Shown: positions 11,046 to 19,917, numbered from the stretch's first letter. The stretch is 19,917 nucleotides of DNA from Halocaridina rubra (GCA_037179515.1 JAXCGZ010005098.1:1-19917), one strand, 5' to 3'. A program made the numbers and translations. The notes: generated by a model from the sequence alone, not told the origin.

Positions 11046-11632
11046 TACACAGCTAGTACCAAAGCTGTATTCATATTTACCAAGTTAATGGCTTTATTTA
11101 TTTATTTGTTTATATATTTGGTTATATTGAAGGATTATATTGAATTAAAAAAAAAAACCTAGCTGTAAATAAGATTTTATTTAAAATACACATTAATACA
11201 CAGCTAGCGGTACAACTGTATTTGTATTTATCAAGTTAATGGCTTCATTTATTTATTTGTTTATATATTTGGTTACGGTGAAGGATTATATTGAATCTAA
11301 AAAAAAACACCGCTGTATATACGATTTTATATGAAATACACACGAATACACAGCTAGCAGCACAGCTGTATTTGTATTTATCATGTTAATGGCTTTACTT
11401 ATTTATTTGTTTATATTGAAAGATTAAAGTGAATTTAAAAAAAAAAAACAGCTGTAAATATGATTTTATTTGAAATGTATACAAATGCACAGCTAGCAGC
11501 AGAGCTGTATTCATATTAATCAAGTTAATGGCTTCATTTAATTATATTTTTATATATTTGTTATACTGAAGGATTATATTGAATTAAAAAAAAAATACCA
11601 AACACATAGCCATAAATACAATTTTATTCGAC
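11046..11632. repeat. Four tandem subterminal repeats of about 150 bp (family-1 Tigger)
   Basis: TACACAGCTAG or a variant recurs at 11046, 11197, 11347 and 11486. Each unit then has AGCTGTATT, TCAAGTTAATGGCTT (or close), TTATTTGTTTATAT, GAAGGATTATATTGAAT, a poly-A run of 9-12, and AGCTGTAAATA with GATTTTATTT. Unit length is about 139-151 bp. The array lies immediately upstream of the transposase leader, matching its placement in the other Tigger family of this window. Confidence 0.9.
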
Positions 11633-11772
11633 AGAGTTTGTTGAGCGATGAGTTAGATTCCGGCATCACGCTGCATTTGAAGAAGACCCACAGTTTAGTT
11701 TACTTTCACCATCCATATTGTGTCTGGTTATTGCATGCTCTCTCGTTCGCTTCGCTCGTTACTGATATTACT

Positions 11773-12055
11773 ATGTCTCCCAAGCGTAGCGATAATAGTT
11801 ATGATGGCAGTGCTATGAAGAATCGAAAAGTCATCACCATGGCAATCAAAGTTGAAATAGTAAAAGGCTTGGAAAAGGGAGTGAAAGTGATGAGTTTGTG
11901 GCCAGTAAGGGTTGGTTTAATAGTTTTAAGTCATGCTAATTTGCATAATCTAAGGGTGCAAGGTGAAGCTGCTAGCTAGTGGTGATAAGAAAGCAGCAAA
12001 AGAGTTTCCCAGTGTGTTAGTAGAAAAAATTAGGGACGCGGGTTACCATCCCTTG
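11773..12055 (+). pseudogene. Tigger/pogo transposase, family 1: N-terminus fused by deletion to the pre-catalytic segment
   Basis: It starts MSPKRSDNSYDGSAMKNRKV and continues ITMAIKVEIVKGLEKGVKV, the beginning of the CENP-B/psq-type helix-turn-helix typical of Tigger transposases. Near 11905 the sequence jumps to GWFNSFKS, then HANLHNLRVQGEAAS, then SGDKKAAKEFPSVLVEKIRDAGYHP. In intact relatives that segment lies after the second helix-turn-helix and just before the first catalytic Asp. The second DNA-binding domain is therefore deleted, and at least two further frame changes occur. The whole DDE catalytic domain is absent. It is a pseudogene. Assignment to the Tigger group rests on the ANLHNLRVQGEAAS-type segment, as I remember it from the family. 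Confidence 0.75.
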
Positions 12056-12060
12056 CAATG

Positions 12061-12247
12061 CCCCTTCCAGTATGCAAGCCGACCTCACAAGTGACAAACA
12101 AACGAACATCTATTTCCAATATTTTTACAATGGCTATTCTTTTACAAAACTAAAGTACACTTATAAATAGACATGTAGATGAAAAAATAAGTAATAGGGT
12201 ACTACATACACTTACAGCGAACAGAAATATAGCTAACAAGTGAACAG

Positions 12248-12307
<60 letters not shown>

Positions 12308-12680
12308 GTAATGATAATAAAAATGGCAGTAATACTAAAATTAATTATGATAATATGGTAATAATAATGGTACTAAAGTAAAGCATTAGTAATATTTTTT
12401 GCACTGAGATAACTAAAATGGACATATGAGAATAAAGGTAAGACATATTGTACTGTACAGTATTTTTACAGTTGTACAATCACCTCTCCTTTTACGCAAA
12501 TTTGAAATAACACGCATACAAAGTAATAGTATATTACTTCCAAGTGCGTGGTTAACACAAGTGAGTAAAAACGATGCGCTGAGTGGAAAAAGTCTGATCT
12601 GCCACGTGGATATTTTTAAGTTATGTACACCAGCGTATTCCCCAGTCCCTCCTATACTTCTCTCTCTCTCTCTTCATTTA

Positions 12681-12682
<2 letters not shown>
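12061..12682. other. Noncoding stretch with (AAT)n and (CT)n
   Basis: AT-rich sequence that includes an (AAT)n run at 12248-12307 and a short CT run at about 12659-12673, just before the (TA)n tract. The plus-strand open frame at 12426-12806 runs through the TA tract into the Tigger end and is not a gene. Confidence 0.5.
12248..12307. repeat. (AAT)n microsatellite, about 20 repeats
   Basis: Uninterrupted AAT/TAA triplet run, followed by a degenerate tail with TAG, ATG and GAT variants. Confidence 0.95.

Positions 12683-12750
<68 letters not shown>
12683..12750. repeat. (TA)n microsatellite, 34 repeats, abutting the Tigger left end
   Basis: Pure TA run whose last TA (12749-12750) is also the expected TA target site of the Tigger element that begins at 12751. 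Confidence 0.97.
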
Positions 12751-12753
<3 letters not shown>

Positions 12754-12775
12754 TGGTCCCTCGTTTATCGCGAGG
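12751..12775 (+). repeat. Left terminal inverted repeat, Tigger family 2, copy 1
   Basis: CAGTGGTCCCTCGTTTATCG matches the inward-read right end at most positions (CAATGATCCCTCGCTATATT). It is directly flanked by TA. Confidence 0.88.
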
Positions 12776-12833
12776 GTTAGGTTCCGGGACCGACCGCGAT
12801 AGGTGAATTTCCGGGAAGTAGGATCACCCTATA

Positions 12834-13157
12834 TGTACATAGGTATTTTACATTTATTTTTACATTTACTGTATAAACCCTCCCTGCACTGTTAACAAAC
12901 CACCCTTTACTTCATAAATAACAGCATGCAAGTATAAATTTATATGAAACTGATAGATAAACTTACTGTGAACGAGGTGGTAATGACATGACATACTCAT
13001 GTACATAGGTATTTTACAATTATTTTCACGTTTACTGTATAAACCCTCCCTGCACTGTTAAAAAACCACCCTTTACTTTATAAATTAACAGCATGCAACG
13101 TAAATTTATATGTACGTGATAAGTAAACTTACCGTGAATGAGGTGGTAATGACGTTT
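12834..13157. repeat. Two tandem copies of a 166-bp block on the 3' side of Tigger copy 1
   Basis: GTACATAGGTATTTTACA begins at 12835 and again at 13001. Shared landmarks include GTTTACTGTATAAACCCTCC, CTGCACTGTTAA, CCACCCTTTACTT, AACAGCATGCAA and GAGGTGGTAATGAC. It lies between the left terminal repeat and the transposase stop codon. Its sequence is unlike the array at the other end, so the element's two ends are not symmetric. Confidence 0.9.
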
Positions 13158-13197
13158 GTAGACTCCAGAGAAAATTATTCCGCAGCCAATAAAAGCT

Positions 13198-14949
13198 TTA
13201 CGGCTGCTTTTTGGGGGCGAAGAACATGGTAATGGGGAGTTGCTGTCGCTGTTTCTTCTTTTGTTGGAAGATGGTCTGGTAAGGAATCATGGCATCGTCG
13301 AGAAGATTACAGAAGGTTATCGAACGAACCATATTATCGTCATGTACCAGCGAGAGTTGTTGGACTGCTTTCACATGTTCATACATGGCTGCCAAACGTT
13401 CGAGTGTAAGGCCAGGTTCTTCAATTTCTTTGTGCGTTTCCTCAAGTTCTTCTTCTTCCTCTTCTTCGCTTGCTGATTTTGTCATTTCTTCCAAGTCTTC
13501 ATCAGTCAAAGGCTGCGAGTGGCAGTCAATCAGTTCATTCACATCTTCTTGAGTCATATCTTTAAAGCCTTCTCCTCCTAGCAATGCAGCCAGCTTCACA
13601 GCTTTTGCAACTGCCGAGTTATGGACTTCGCAGGAGCAAATCCCTTATAGTCGTGGATGACTTCGGGCCACAACTGCTTCCAGCTGGCATTGATTGTGGT
13701 CGGCTTCATGTCTTTGATTGCATTCTGAATATTTTGAAGGCATGTGGCAATCGTGCAATTACACCAGTACGTCTTCCTTGAGAATTCTTTGTCCGAATCC
13801 ATGGATTCAACCAGGTTCGCCAGGGCATTTCGAGTGTAGAGGGCCTTGAACGCACAAATAACGCCTTGATCCATAGGCTGAATCAGTGACGTCGTATTCG
13901 GTGGCAGGAGCTCTACTTGAACACCGTCATATTCGAGATTAGTTGCGTGGCCACCAGCATTATCCATCAAAAGGACTTTAAATTCATTTTCACCCGAGGG
14001 ATAAAGCATTGGTGAAACCAGTCCGATGTGAGGCTTTTCGTGATCCAGGCCTTAGGGTTGAGCATCCAATATACTGGCAGCGGATTCTTGTTTTTATTCT
14101 TCAAAGCCCTAGGGTTCTTTGCCTTGTAGATAAGCCCGGGCTTTAACATGAAGCCCGCAGCATTCCTGCACATGATGAGGGTAACGCGATCTTTGTGCGC
14201 TTTAAATCCCGGGGTTTAGCTTCTTCCTTGTAGAGAAAAGTGCGAGATGGCATTCTCTTCCAAAAAAACCAAGTTTCATCCATGTTGAAGACTTGCTCAG
14301 GAGCATATTCCCCTTCGGCGATAATTTTTTTGAAGTCGTTGTTCATGTAATCTTCTGCGGCAGCTGTATCTGCAGAGGCAGCTGCTCCATAAACCGAAAC
14401 ACTTTTTAGGCTATAGCGTTTTTGAAATTTGGCGAACCATCCCTTGCTTGCCACGAACGATTGTATCCTCAGTGGAGAATCGCTGGAGGGTCCTGGTTGT
14501 GGGTCGTCGATATCTTCTTTTCTCCCCTCCTCCTCTCCACGGTCGCCACTGTCGTCGTCGGGTTCGTTTGTAGTGAATGTCTCGTACAGCTTCTTCGCCT
14601 TTGTTTGTATGATATTGCTGTCTATGCTGATGTTTTTCTTTCTGCAATCAGCAATCCACAGGGCCAAAGCAGATTCCAGCCGCACTATTATCTTATTGCG
14701 GGATGTTACGACCCTCTTCGCTGATTTATTAAAAGAAATACTCGCTGTTTTCCTGATATTTGCCTCGTCCTTTTTGATGTAGCGAACAGTAGATTCATTG
14801 AGGCTAAAATAGCGGCTGACATCCGTAAACCTTTTTCCTTCTTTCAGCATATCTAACAGTTTCACCTTATCTGTTATGGTTAATATCTTCCTTTGCCGCT
14901 TAGGCTCACTACCAGAAGCCTTAGAACATGAAGGATGCTTGAGAGGCAT
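13198..14949 (-). pseudogene. Tigger/pogo transposase, family 2, copy 1 (three frameshifts)
   Basis: The cut-and-paste transposase. Its start is taken at MPLKHPSCSKASGSEPKRQR (14949), because copy 2 starts with the equivalent Met and a leader precedes it. A CENP-B/psq helix-turn-helix covers about residues 20-60 (recognition-helix NESTVRYIKK). A second CENP-B-type helix-turn-helix follows at about 85-140. A linker with EPDDD and DDPQPGPSSDSP comes next. The catalytic DDD triad is fully present: FNMDETW (codon 14278-14280), LLMDNAGGH (13962-13964) and QPMDQGVI (13869-13871). The last two Asp are 30 residues apart, as in pogo-type enzymes. A Glu-rich stretch near 13450-13480 precedes the C-terminus. 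Frameshifts lie near 14213 (one base lost in a CCCCGGG run, by comparison with copy 2), about 13990 and about 13620. The reading is otherwise free of stops, so decay is recent. Confidence 0.92.
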
Positions 14950-15092
14950 TGCAGAGGTTGAAATACGTGAGTAAAAAATCACAAGCAAAACATATGAATA
15001 AGCACAAGGCGAACGGCGCACACGTGAGTTAGACTGAACGACTGAGGCGAGGCAATGGAAGATGGTGGGAGAACCAAACTTCAATCAAAAAG

Positions 15093-15107
15093 CCAATCAG
15101 ACCCAAT
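15093..15107 (-). promoter_or_regulatory. Possible CCAAT-box region of Tigger family-2 promoter, copy 1
   Basis: ATTGG (minus strand; CCAAT at 15093-15097) lies about 145 bp upstream of the transposase Met, within AAAAAGCCAATCAGACCC. The same block with the same spacing is kept in copy 2 (19008-19012). A second CCAAT occurs at 15103-15107. A promoter role is inferred from position and conservation only. Confidence 0.35.
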
Positions 15108-15174
15108 GATGCAAAACATGCATAAAAACAATTATGTGATTCGTCATCTCCCACCCTTTCATCCAGTAGCATTT

Positions 15175-15740
15175 CATGAACTCTCTCACTTTGGTGTGAG
15201 CCTTTGTGTTTTCCAAGACGCCAATACATTGTATGCTATCGGACAGTATTTCACATGATGCAATACTGTGAGTTATATATCTAAATTTATGTTTTTTACT
15301 ATTTTTTACTGCTTTATTACACTTAGGCTAGGAAATACTTGTTTTATCAATAAAATAATAAAAATTTCAATATGAACTAGCTCACGTAGGTGCGACCCTT
15401 TTCGTTTTCCGAAACGCTGATACCGGTATCGTATTTTACATAGTGAAGACTGTTAGTATTTATGTTTTTTACTATTTTTTACTGTTTTATTATTCTTAGG
15501 CTAAGAAATACGTCTTTTTTATCAATAAAATCATGAAAGTACTGGAAATGTTAATATATGCTAGCTCACGTAGGTGCGACCCTTTGCGTTTTCCGAAACG
15601 CTGATACCGGTATCGTACTTTCTATGGTGCAGAGTTACATGTTCAAATTTATGTTTTTTTTACTATTTCTTACTGTTTTATTATTCGTAGGCTGGGAAAT
15701 AAATTTTTTTTATCAATAAAATGATGAAATTTTTTTCAAT
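15175..15740. repeat. Subterminal tandem repeats (173-189 bp) on the 5' side of Tigger copy 1
   Basis: TTTATGTTTTTTACTATTT recurs at 15286, 15459 and 15648. Each unit continues with CTTAGGCTAGGAAATA (or variant), TTATCAATAAAAT, CTAGCTCACGTAGGTGCGAC, CGTTTTCCGAAACGCTGATA and the palindrome GATACCGGTATC (15419-15430 and 15603-15614). A degenerate earlier unit lies at about 15175-15285 and the last unit is partial. The array sits between the terminal repeat and the transposase leader. Equivalent arrays are often transposase-binding or promoter regions; that role is inferred here. Confidence 0.9.
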
Positions 15741-15855
15741 AAAAAAATTAAAACACTGAAAATTTTAATTTTTTAATATTTTAATATTTTCGCATATACC
15801 CAGAAAAAAAATTGCCAAAAAAAAAACCGCGATACAGTGAATCCGCGATAGGTGA

Positions 15856-15880
15856 ACCGCAATATAGCGAGGGATCATTG
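15856..15880 (-). repeat. Right terminal inverted repeat, Tigger family 2, copy 1
   Basis: Plus-strand sequence ending CGAGGGATCATTG, followed by TA (15881-15882) and then a long (TA)n tract. It also matches the left end of copy 2 at 18218 (CTGTAATCCCACGCTATATC). Confidence 0.88.
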
Positions 15881-16440
<560 letters not shown>

Positions 16441-16525
16441 GACTAAAAAACGAAAATAAAAATTAATTATGCAATGCCTAAATCTACCATATGACAGATT
16501 AAAAAAAACTTAATCTACATTCTAT

Positions 16526-16971
16526 AGAGAGGCACAGAGTTAGGGGGGATATGACTGAGGTGTATAAATGGCTTAAAGGGATTAACAAGGGTGATATTAA
16601 TAAAGTTTTAAAAATTCATGATCAAACCAGAACTCGTAATGGGTAATGGATTTAATCTTGATAAATTTAGGTTCAGAAGGGAAATTGGTGAAAATTGGCT
16701 TGGTAATACCGTAGAGTATTCCTAGTAGGATAATAAATGCCAATACCTTAGACACCTTCAAATGTAGATTAGATAGACATATGACAGAGGTAGGGTGGGT
16801 ATGAATAGATTAGTGTTTATTAGAAAAATCATAAAAAGAAAAATAGAATAAATAAGTAGAGTAGAATAGAATAGGTTAGACATGCTGAAAATATCATTCA
16901 AAAATGGAACTGCCTCGTGTGTGCCAGTAAGCATGTTGCAGTGTCCCCTATTCTTATGTTCTTATGTTCTT
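16526..16971 (+). mobile_element. 5'-truncated LINE 3' end (CR1/L2-like) with ATGTTCTT-type tail
   Basis: Plus-strand frames read VRGDMTEVYKWLKGINKGDI, then in shifted frames NGFNLDKFRFRREIGENW and INANTLDTFKCRLDRHMT. This is the C-terminal end of a LINE ORF2 of the kind that usually ends in VVNxWNxLP...TFKxxLD. Frameshifts and a TAG TAG pair near 16720 break it. The 3' end is a short repeat tail, TTCTTATGTTCTTATGTTC (16950-16971), as expected of CR1/L2-type LINEs that end in microsatellite-like tails rather than poly-A. It is distinct from the LINE at 7860-10520. Confidence 0.8.
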
Positions 16972-17542
<571 letters not shown>

Positions 17543-17628
17543 TTAATTAACTCTTGTTCATTCAACCAAAACTACATTATTTATTGTAAAAATAATGATT
17601 TAATTACAAATTCGTAATAATAATGATA

Positions 17629-17654
17629 TTAATAATAATAATAATAATAATAAC

Positions 17655-17705
<51 letters not shown>

Positions 17706-17750
17706 CTCCATAATCATCATCAAAGGAAAATTATTGTTAAAAATAATAAC

Positions 17751-17797
<47 letters not shown>
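17629..17797. repeat. (AAT)n microsatellites, two tracts
   Basis: AAT triplets at about 17629-17704 (with an AAC interruption) and 17742-17797, separated by 37 bp of unique sequence. Poly-Ile frames across them are artefacts. Confidence 0.93.
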
Positions 17798-17990
17798 GAT
17801 CTAAGGAGAAATTTTGGAATAGACATCATGAGAGTGATGCAGAGGTATATTAAAACCCAGCAGAGAGCTGGATATTCATTACACATCTTTTATAATCCCT
17901 TCACATCTGACAGGACATTACACTCTCCATATGTTTATCTTTACAGCCTGATAAAGGCTGTTTTATTTTATCATTTTTTGATCCATCCTG

Positions 17991-17994
<4 letters not shown>

Positions 17995-18030
<36 letters not shown>

Positions 18031-18034
18031 GGGG
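17995..18034. repeat. A28 run joined directly to G12 run
   Basis: 28 A then 12 G with no base between, followed at 18035 by the terminal part of the dispersed repeat. It may be a retroposon tail beside a slipped G run, or an assembly-sensitive homopolymer. Confidence 0.9.
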
Positions 18035-18035
18035 C

Positions 18036-18126
18036 ATTATTCGCGAATTCCGAATTTTTTACTATTATTTTTGGGGGGCGTTATTGTAATTTCGCAAATA
18101 AAAAAATCGTGCATAAAAGGAATAAG

Positions 18127-18129
<3 letters not shown>
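18036..18129. repeat. Dispersed repeat, copy B, terminal part
   Basis: TTTTTTACTATTATTTTTGG, GGCGTTATTGTAATTTCGC and CGTGCATAAAAGGAATAAGG match the end of copy A at about 5110-5190 in order. Together with 15999-16440 this suggests one repeat copy split by about 1.6 kb that contains a LINE fragment and microsatellites. Confidence 0.55.

Positions 18130-18217
<88 letters not shown>
18130..18217. repeat. (TA)n microsatellite, 44 repeats, abutting Tigger copy 2
   Basis: Pure TA run ending exactly at the first base of the second Tigger element (18218). Confidence 0.97.
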
Positions 18218-18218
<1 letters not shown>

Positions 18219-18384
18219 TGTAATCCCACGCTATATCGCGGTTCACCTTTCGCTAATTCAGTGCAAAGGATTTATTTTTTGACAAGCTTTTTTTTTTCTT
18301 TCTGGGTATATGCAAGAATATTAAAAAATTAAAATTTTCAATATTTTCATTATTTTATAGAAAAATTTTTTTTTTCATTATTTT

Positions 18385-18935
18385 ATTGATAAAAAAAATG
18401 TATTTCCCAGCCTAAGAATAATAAAACAGTAAGAAATATTAAAAAAACATGAATTTAAACATGTAACTCTTCACCATAGAAAGTACGATACTGGTATCAG
18501 GGCTTCGGAAAACGCAAAGGGTCGCACCTACGTGAGCTAGCACATATTAAAATATCCAGCATTTTCATTATTCTATTGATAAAAAAAATTTTATTTCCTA
18601 GCCTAAGAATAATAAAACAGTAAAATATAGTAAAAAAAAAACATAAATTTAAACATGTAACTCACAGTATTGCACCATGTAAAATACGATACCAGTATCA
18701 GGGTTTCAGAAATCAAAAAGGGCCGCACCTACGTGAGCTAGTACATATTAAAATTTCCAGTATTCTTATTTTATTGATAAAAAAAAGTATTTCCTAGCCT
18801 AAGAATAATAAAACAGTAAAAAAAACATATAACTCACAGTACTGCACAATGTGAAATACTGTACGATAGCGTACGCTGTATTGGCGTCTTGGAAAACGCA
18901 AAGGCTCGCACCTACGTGAGATAATTCATGGGATG
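18385..18935. repeat. Subterminal tandem repeats (about 190-198 bp, three units) of Tigger copy 2
   Basis: ATTGATAAAAAAAA recurs at 18385, 18575 and 18773. Each unit contains TTTCCTAGCCTAAGAATAAT (or near), AAAACAGTAA, GTAACTC, a GATAC-GTATC core, and AAACGCAAAGG or similar with CGCACCTACGTGAG. It is the reverse-complement counterpart of 15175-15740. The 12-bp palindrome is degenerate here (GATACTGGTATC, GATACCAGTATC). Confidence 0.88.
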
Positions 18936-19007
18936 CTATTGGCTGAAAGGGTGGGAGACGACGAATCAGAGAATTGTTTTTCTGTATGTTCTGTATCATG
19001 GGGTCTG

Positions 19008-19012
19008 ATTGG
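19008..19012 (+). promoter_or_regulatory. Possible inverted CCAAT box, Tigger copy 2
   Basis: ATTGG lies about 145 bp upstream of the transposase Met, in GGGTCTGATTGGCTTTTTGA, conserved with copy 1. Another ATTGG is at 18938-18942. No TATA box was identified with confidence. Confidence 0.35.
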
Positions 19013-19156
19013 CTTTTTGATTGAAGCTTGGTTCTCCCATCATCTTCCATTGTTTCACCTCATCTGTTCAGTCTAACTCACATGTGCGCAGTTCGCGTAA
19101 TGCTTCTTAATACGTTGTGCTTGTGATTTGTTTACTCACTTTTTTCAACCTCTGCA

Positions 19157-19917
19157 ATGCCTCTCAAGCATCCTCCATCTTCTAAGGCTTCTGGTAGTGA
19201 GCCTAAGCAGCAAAGGAAGATGTTAACCACTGCAGATAAGGTAAAACTGTTAGATATGCTGAAAGAAGGAAGACGGTTTGTGGATGTCGGCCGCCATTTT
19301 GGCCTCAACGAATCTACTGTTCGATACATCAAAAAGGACGTGGCAAATATCAGGAAAACAGCAAGTATTTTATTTAGTAAAACAGCGAAGAACGTCGTAT
19401 CACCCCACAATAAGATAACAGTGTGGATGGAATCTACTTTGGCCCCGTGGATTGCTGACTGCAGAGAGAAGAACATCAACGTAAACACCAGTATCATACA
19501 AACAAAGGCGAAGAAGCTGTACGAGACATTCGCTGCAAACGAACCCGACGACGACAGTAGCGACCGTGGAGTGGAGGAGAGAGAAGATATCGACGACCCA
19601 CAACCAGGACCCTCCAGCGATTCTCCACCGAGGAAACAATCGTTCATTGCAAGCAAGGGATAGTTTGCCAAATTTCAAAAATGCTATGGCCTAAAGAGCG
19701 TTTCAGTTTATGGCGAAGCTGCCTCTGCAGATACAGCTGCAGCTGAAGATTATGTGAACAATGACTTTAAGAAAATTATCGCTGAAAGGGAATATGCTCC
19801 TGAGAAGTGCTTAACATGGATGAGACTGGGTTATTTTGGAAGAGAATGCTGTCTCGCACTTTTCTATTTAAGGTAGAAGCTAAAGCCCCGGGATTTAAAG
19901 CGCACAAAGACCACGTT
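19157..19917 (+). pseudogene. Tigger/pogo transposase, family 2, copy 2 (nonsense codon plus frameshift, 3' end outside window)
   Basis: It starts MPLKHPPSSKASGSEPKQQR and carries the first helix-turn-helix (NESTVRYIKK), the second CENP-B-type DNA-binding region (WIADCREKNI...IIQTKAKKLYETF) and the acidic Pro-rich linker (DDPQPGPSSDSP). At 19661-19663 a TAG replaces the Trp codon of the GWFAKF block. The frame then reads on (FAKFQKCYGLKSVSVYG) until about 19803-19812, where one base is missing relative to copy 1. After that the shifted frame gives MDETGLFWKRM, which keeps the first catalytic Asp. Most residues are identical to copy 1 where they overlap. The rest of the catalytic domain is beyond the window. 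It is inactive as it stands. Confidence 0.92.

Larger units (their letters stand above)
10882..12060 (+). mobile_element. Tigger/pogo-like remnant, family 1, 3' truncated
   Basis: A likely left end is near 10882, where GGGGTCCTCAAAGATTGTCG and GTCGTTCGATTTTACG have the flavour of Tigger ends that fold back on TCG/CGA motifs. Four tandem repeats follow (11046-11632), then a short 5' leader and a broken transposase (11773-12055). Similarity ends near 12060 without a recognisable right terminus. The leader and transposase are unlike those of the Tigger elements at 12751 and 18218, so this is a separate family. The boundaries are uncertain. Confidence 0.6.
12751..15880 (-). mobile_element. Complete Tigger/pogo DNA transposon, family 2, copy 1 (3130 bp)
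   Basis: The left end reads CAGTGGTCCCTCGTTTATCG. The right end, read inward on the minus strand, is CAATGATCCCTCGCTATATT. Both are preceded by TA, the target used by this superfamily. Between them lie a duplicated 166-bp block (left), a minus-strand transposase pseudogene, a 5' leader, and a tandem subterminal array (right). Each end also folds on itself: near the left end TTATCGCG is followed by CGCGATAG, and at the right end CGCGATAGG precedes the terminal block. The ends and the TA flanks are intact, so it could in principle be mobilised by a transposase supplied in trans. Its own transposase is frameshifted. Decapod genomes commonly carry relatives annotated as tigger transposable element-derived protein 1-like. 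Confidence 0.93.
18218..19917 (+). mobile_element. Tigger/pogo DNA transposon, family 2, copy 2 (runs off the window)
   Basis: It begins CTGTAATCCCACGCTATATC, the counterpart of the right end of copy 1, next to TA. Inward it matches copy 1 in inverted orientation: GGTTCACCT, CTTTCTGGGTATATGC, the subterminal array, the CCAAT leader and the transposase. The right-hand part, with the catalytic domain and 3' end, lies beyond the window. Copies 1 and 2 are head to head, their 5' ends facing each other across 2.3 kb. Confidence 0.92.

Noticed and set aside
12426..12806. 126-codon plus-strand frame
   Set aside because: It runs through (CT)n and (TA)n tracts and into the Tigger terminal repeat; it has no protein similarity.
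13240..14782. Plus-strand frames across the copy 1 transposase
   Set aside because: They are antisense shadows of the transposase, including a poly-Ser run opposite its Glu-rich tract.
14950..15084. 45-residue N-terminal extension of the Tigger transposase
   Set aside because: Copy 2 has no comparable extension in frame, and the MPLKH start is shared by both copies; the upstream part is the leader.
15175..15740. Regularly spaced repeats considered as a CRISPR array
   Set aside because: Units are 170-190 bp, diverged along their whole length, lack short direct repeats with unique spacers, and sit inside a eukaryotic transposon.
17623..18246. Poly-Ile and Tyr-Ile frames around 17623-18246
   Set aside because: They are produced by (AAT)n and (TA)n microsatellites and the A-run.
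19132..19678. Minus-strand frames over the copy 2 transposase
   Set aside because: They are antisense shadows of the transposase reading frame.

Overview
This is animal nuclear DNA, most likely from a decapod crustacean. The only host coding sequence I can support is one spliced exon of the mitochondrial disaggregase CLPB (Skd3), with the metazoan ankyrin-plus-AAA+ layout, canonical splice sites and phase-0 ends. Almost everything else is decayed transposons, dispersed repeats and very long microsatellites: (GA)n, (TA)n and (AAT)n. The decapod assignment is an inference from the repeat style and the LINE protein signatures, not a proof. I saw no rRNA, tRNA or CRISPR array, and no sign of bacterial or viral gene organisation.

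Layout from left to right. Positions 1-2262 hold a tandem array of an approximately 1 kb foldback unit with a (GA)n tract at its centre. The array ends at a TTAA and looks like a piggyBac-type MITE turned into a satellite. The CLPB exon is at 2797-3555 on the minus strand. Positions 3556-7860 are AT-rich noncoding DNA with one dispersed repeat, a tandem repeat of about 80 bp and a few unassigned open stretches. Positions 7860-10520 are a decayed minus-strand LINE with an APE-type endonuclease and a reverse transcriptase that has lost its core. Positions 10880-12060 are a remnant of one Tigger/pogo family. Positions 12751-15880 are a complete 3130-bp Tigger element of a second family, with both ends, TA target sites and a frameshifted transposase. 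Positions 15999-18129 hold a second copy of the dispersed repeat, split by a LINE 3' end and microsatellites. From 18218 to the window end there is a second, oppositely oriented copy of the same Tigger family.

How the parts relate. No other CLPB exon was recognised, so most or all of the window probably lies in two long CLPB introns that accumulated insertions. No mobile element here appears able to make an intact protein. The most unusual structure is in the Tigger elements. All three visible family-2 ends directly abut (TA)n tracts. Both copies carry tandem subterminal repeats of 170-200 bp, with a 12-bp palindrome best kept in copy 1. The unrelated family-1 remnant has the same architecture with different sequence. 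I found no clear candidate for a wholly new multi-gene system. The best leads are the Tigger subterminal arrays and the foldback-derived satellite.
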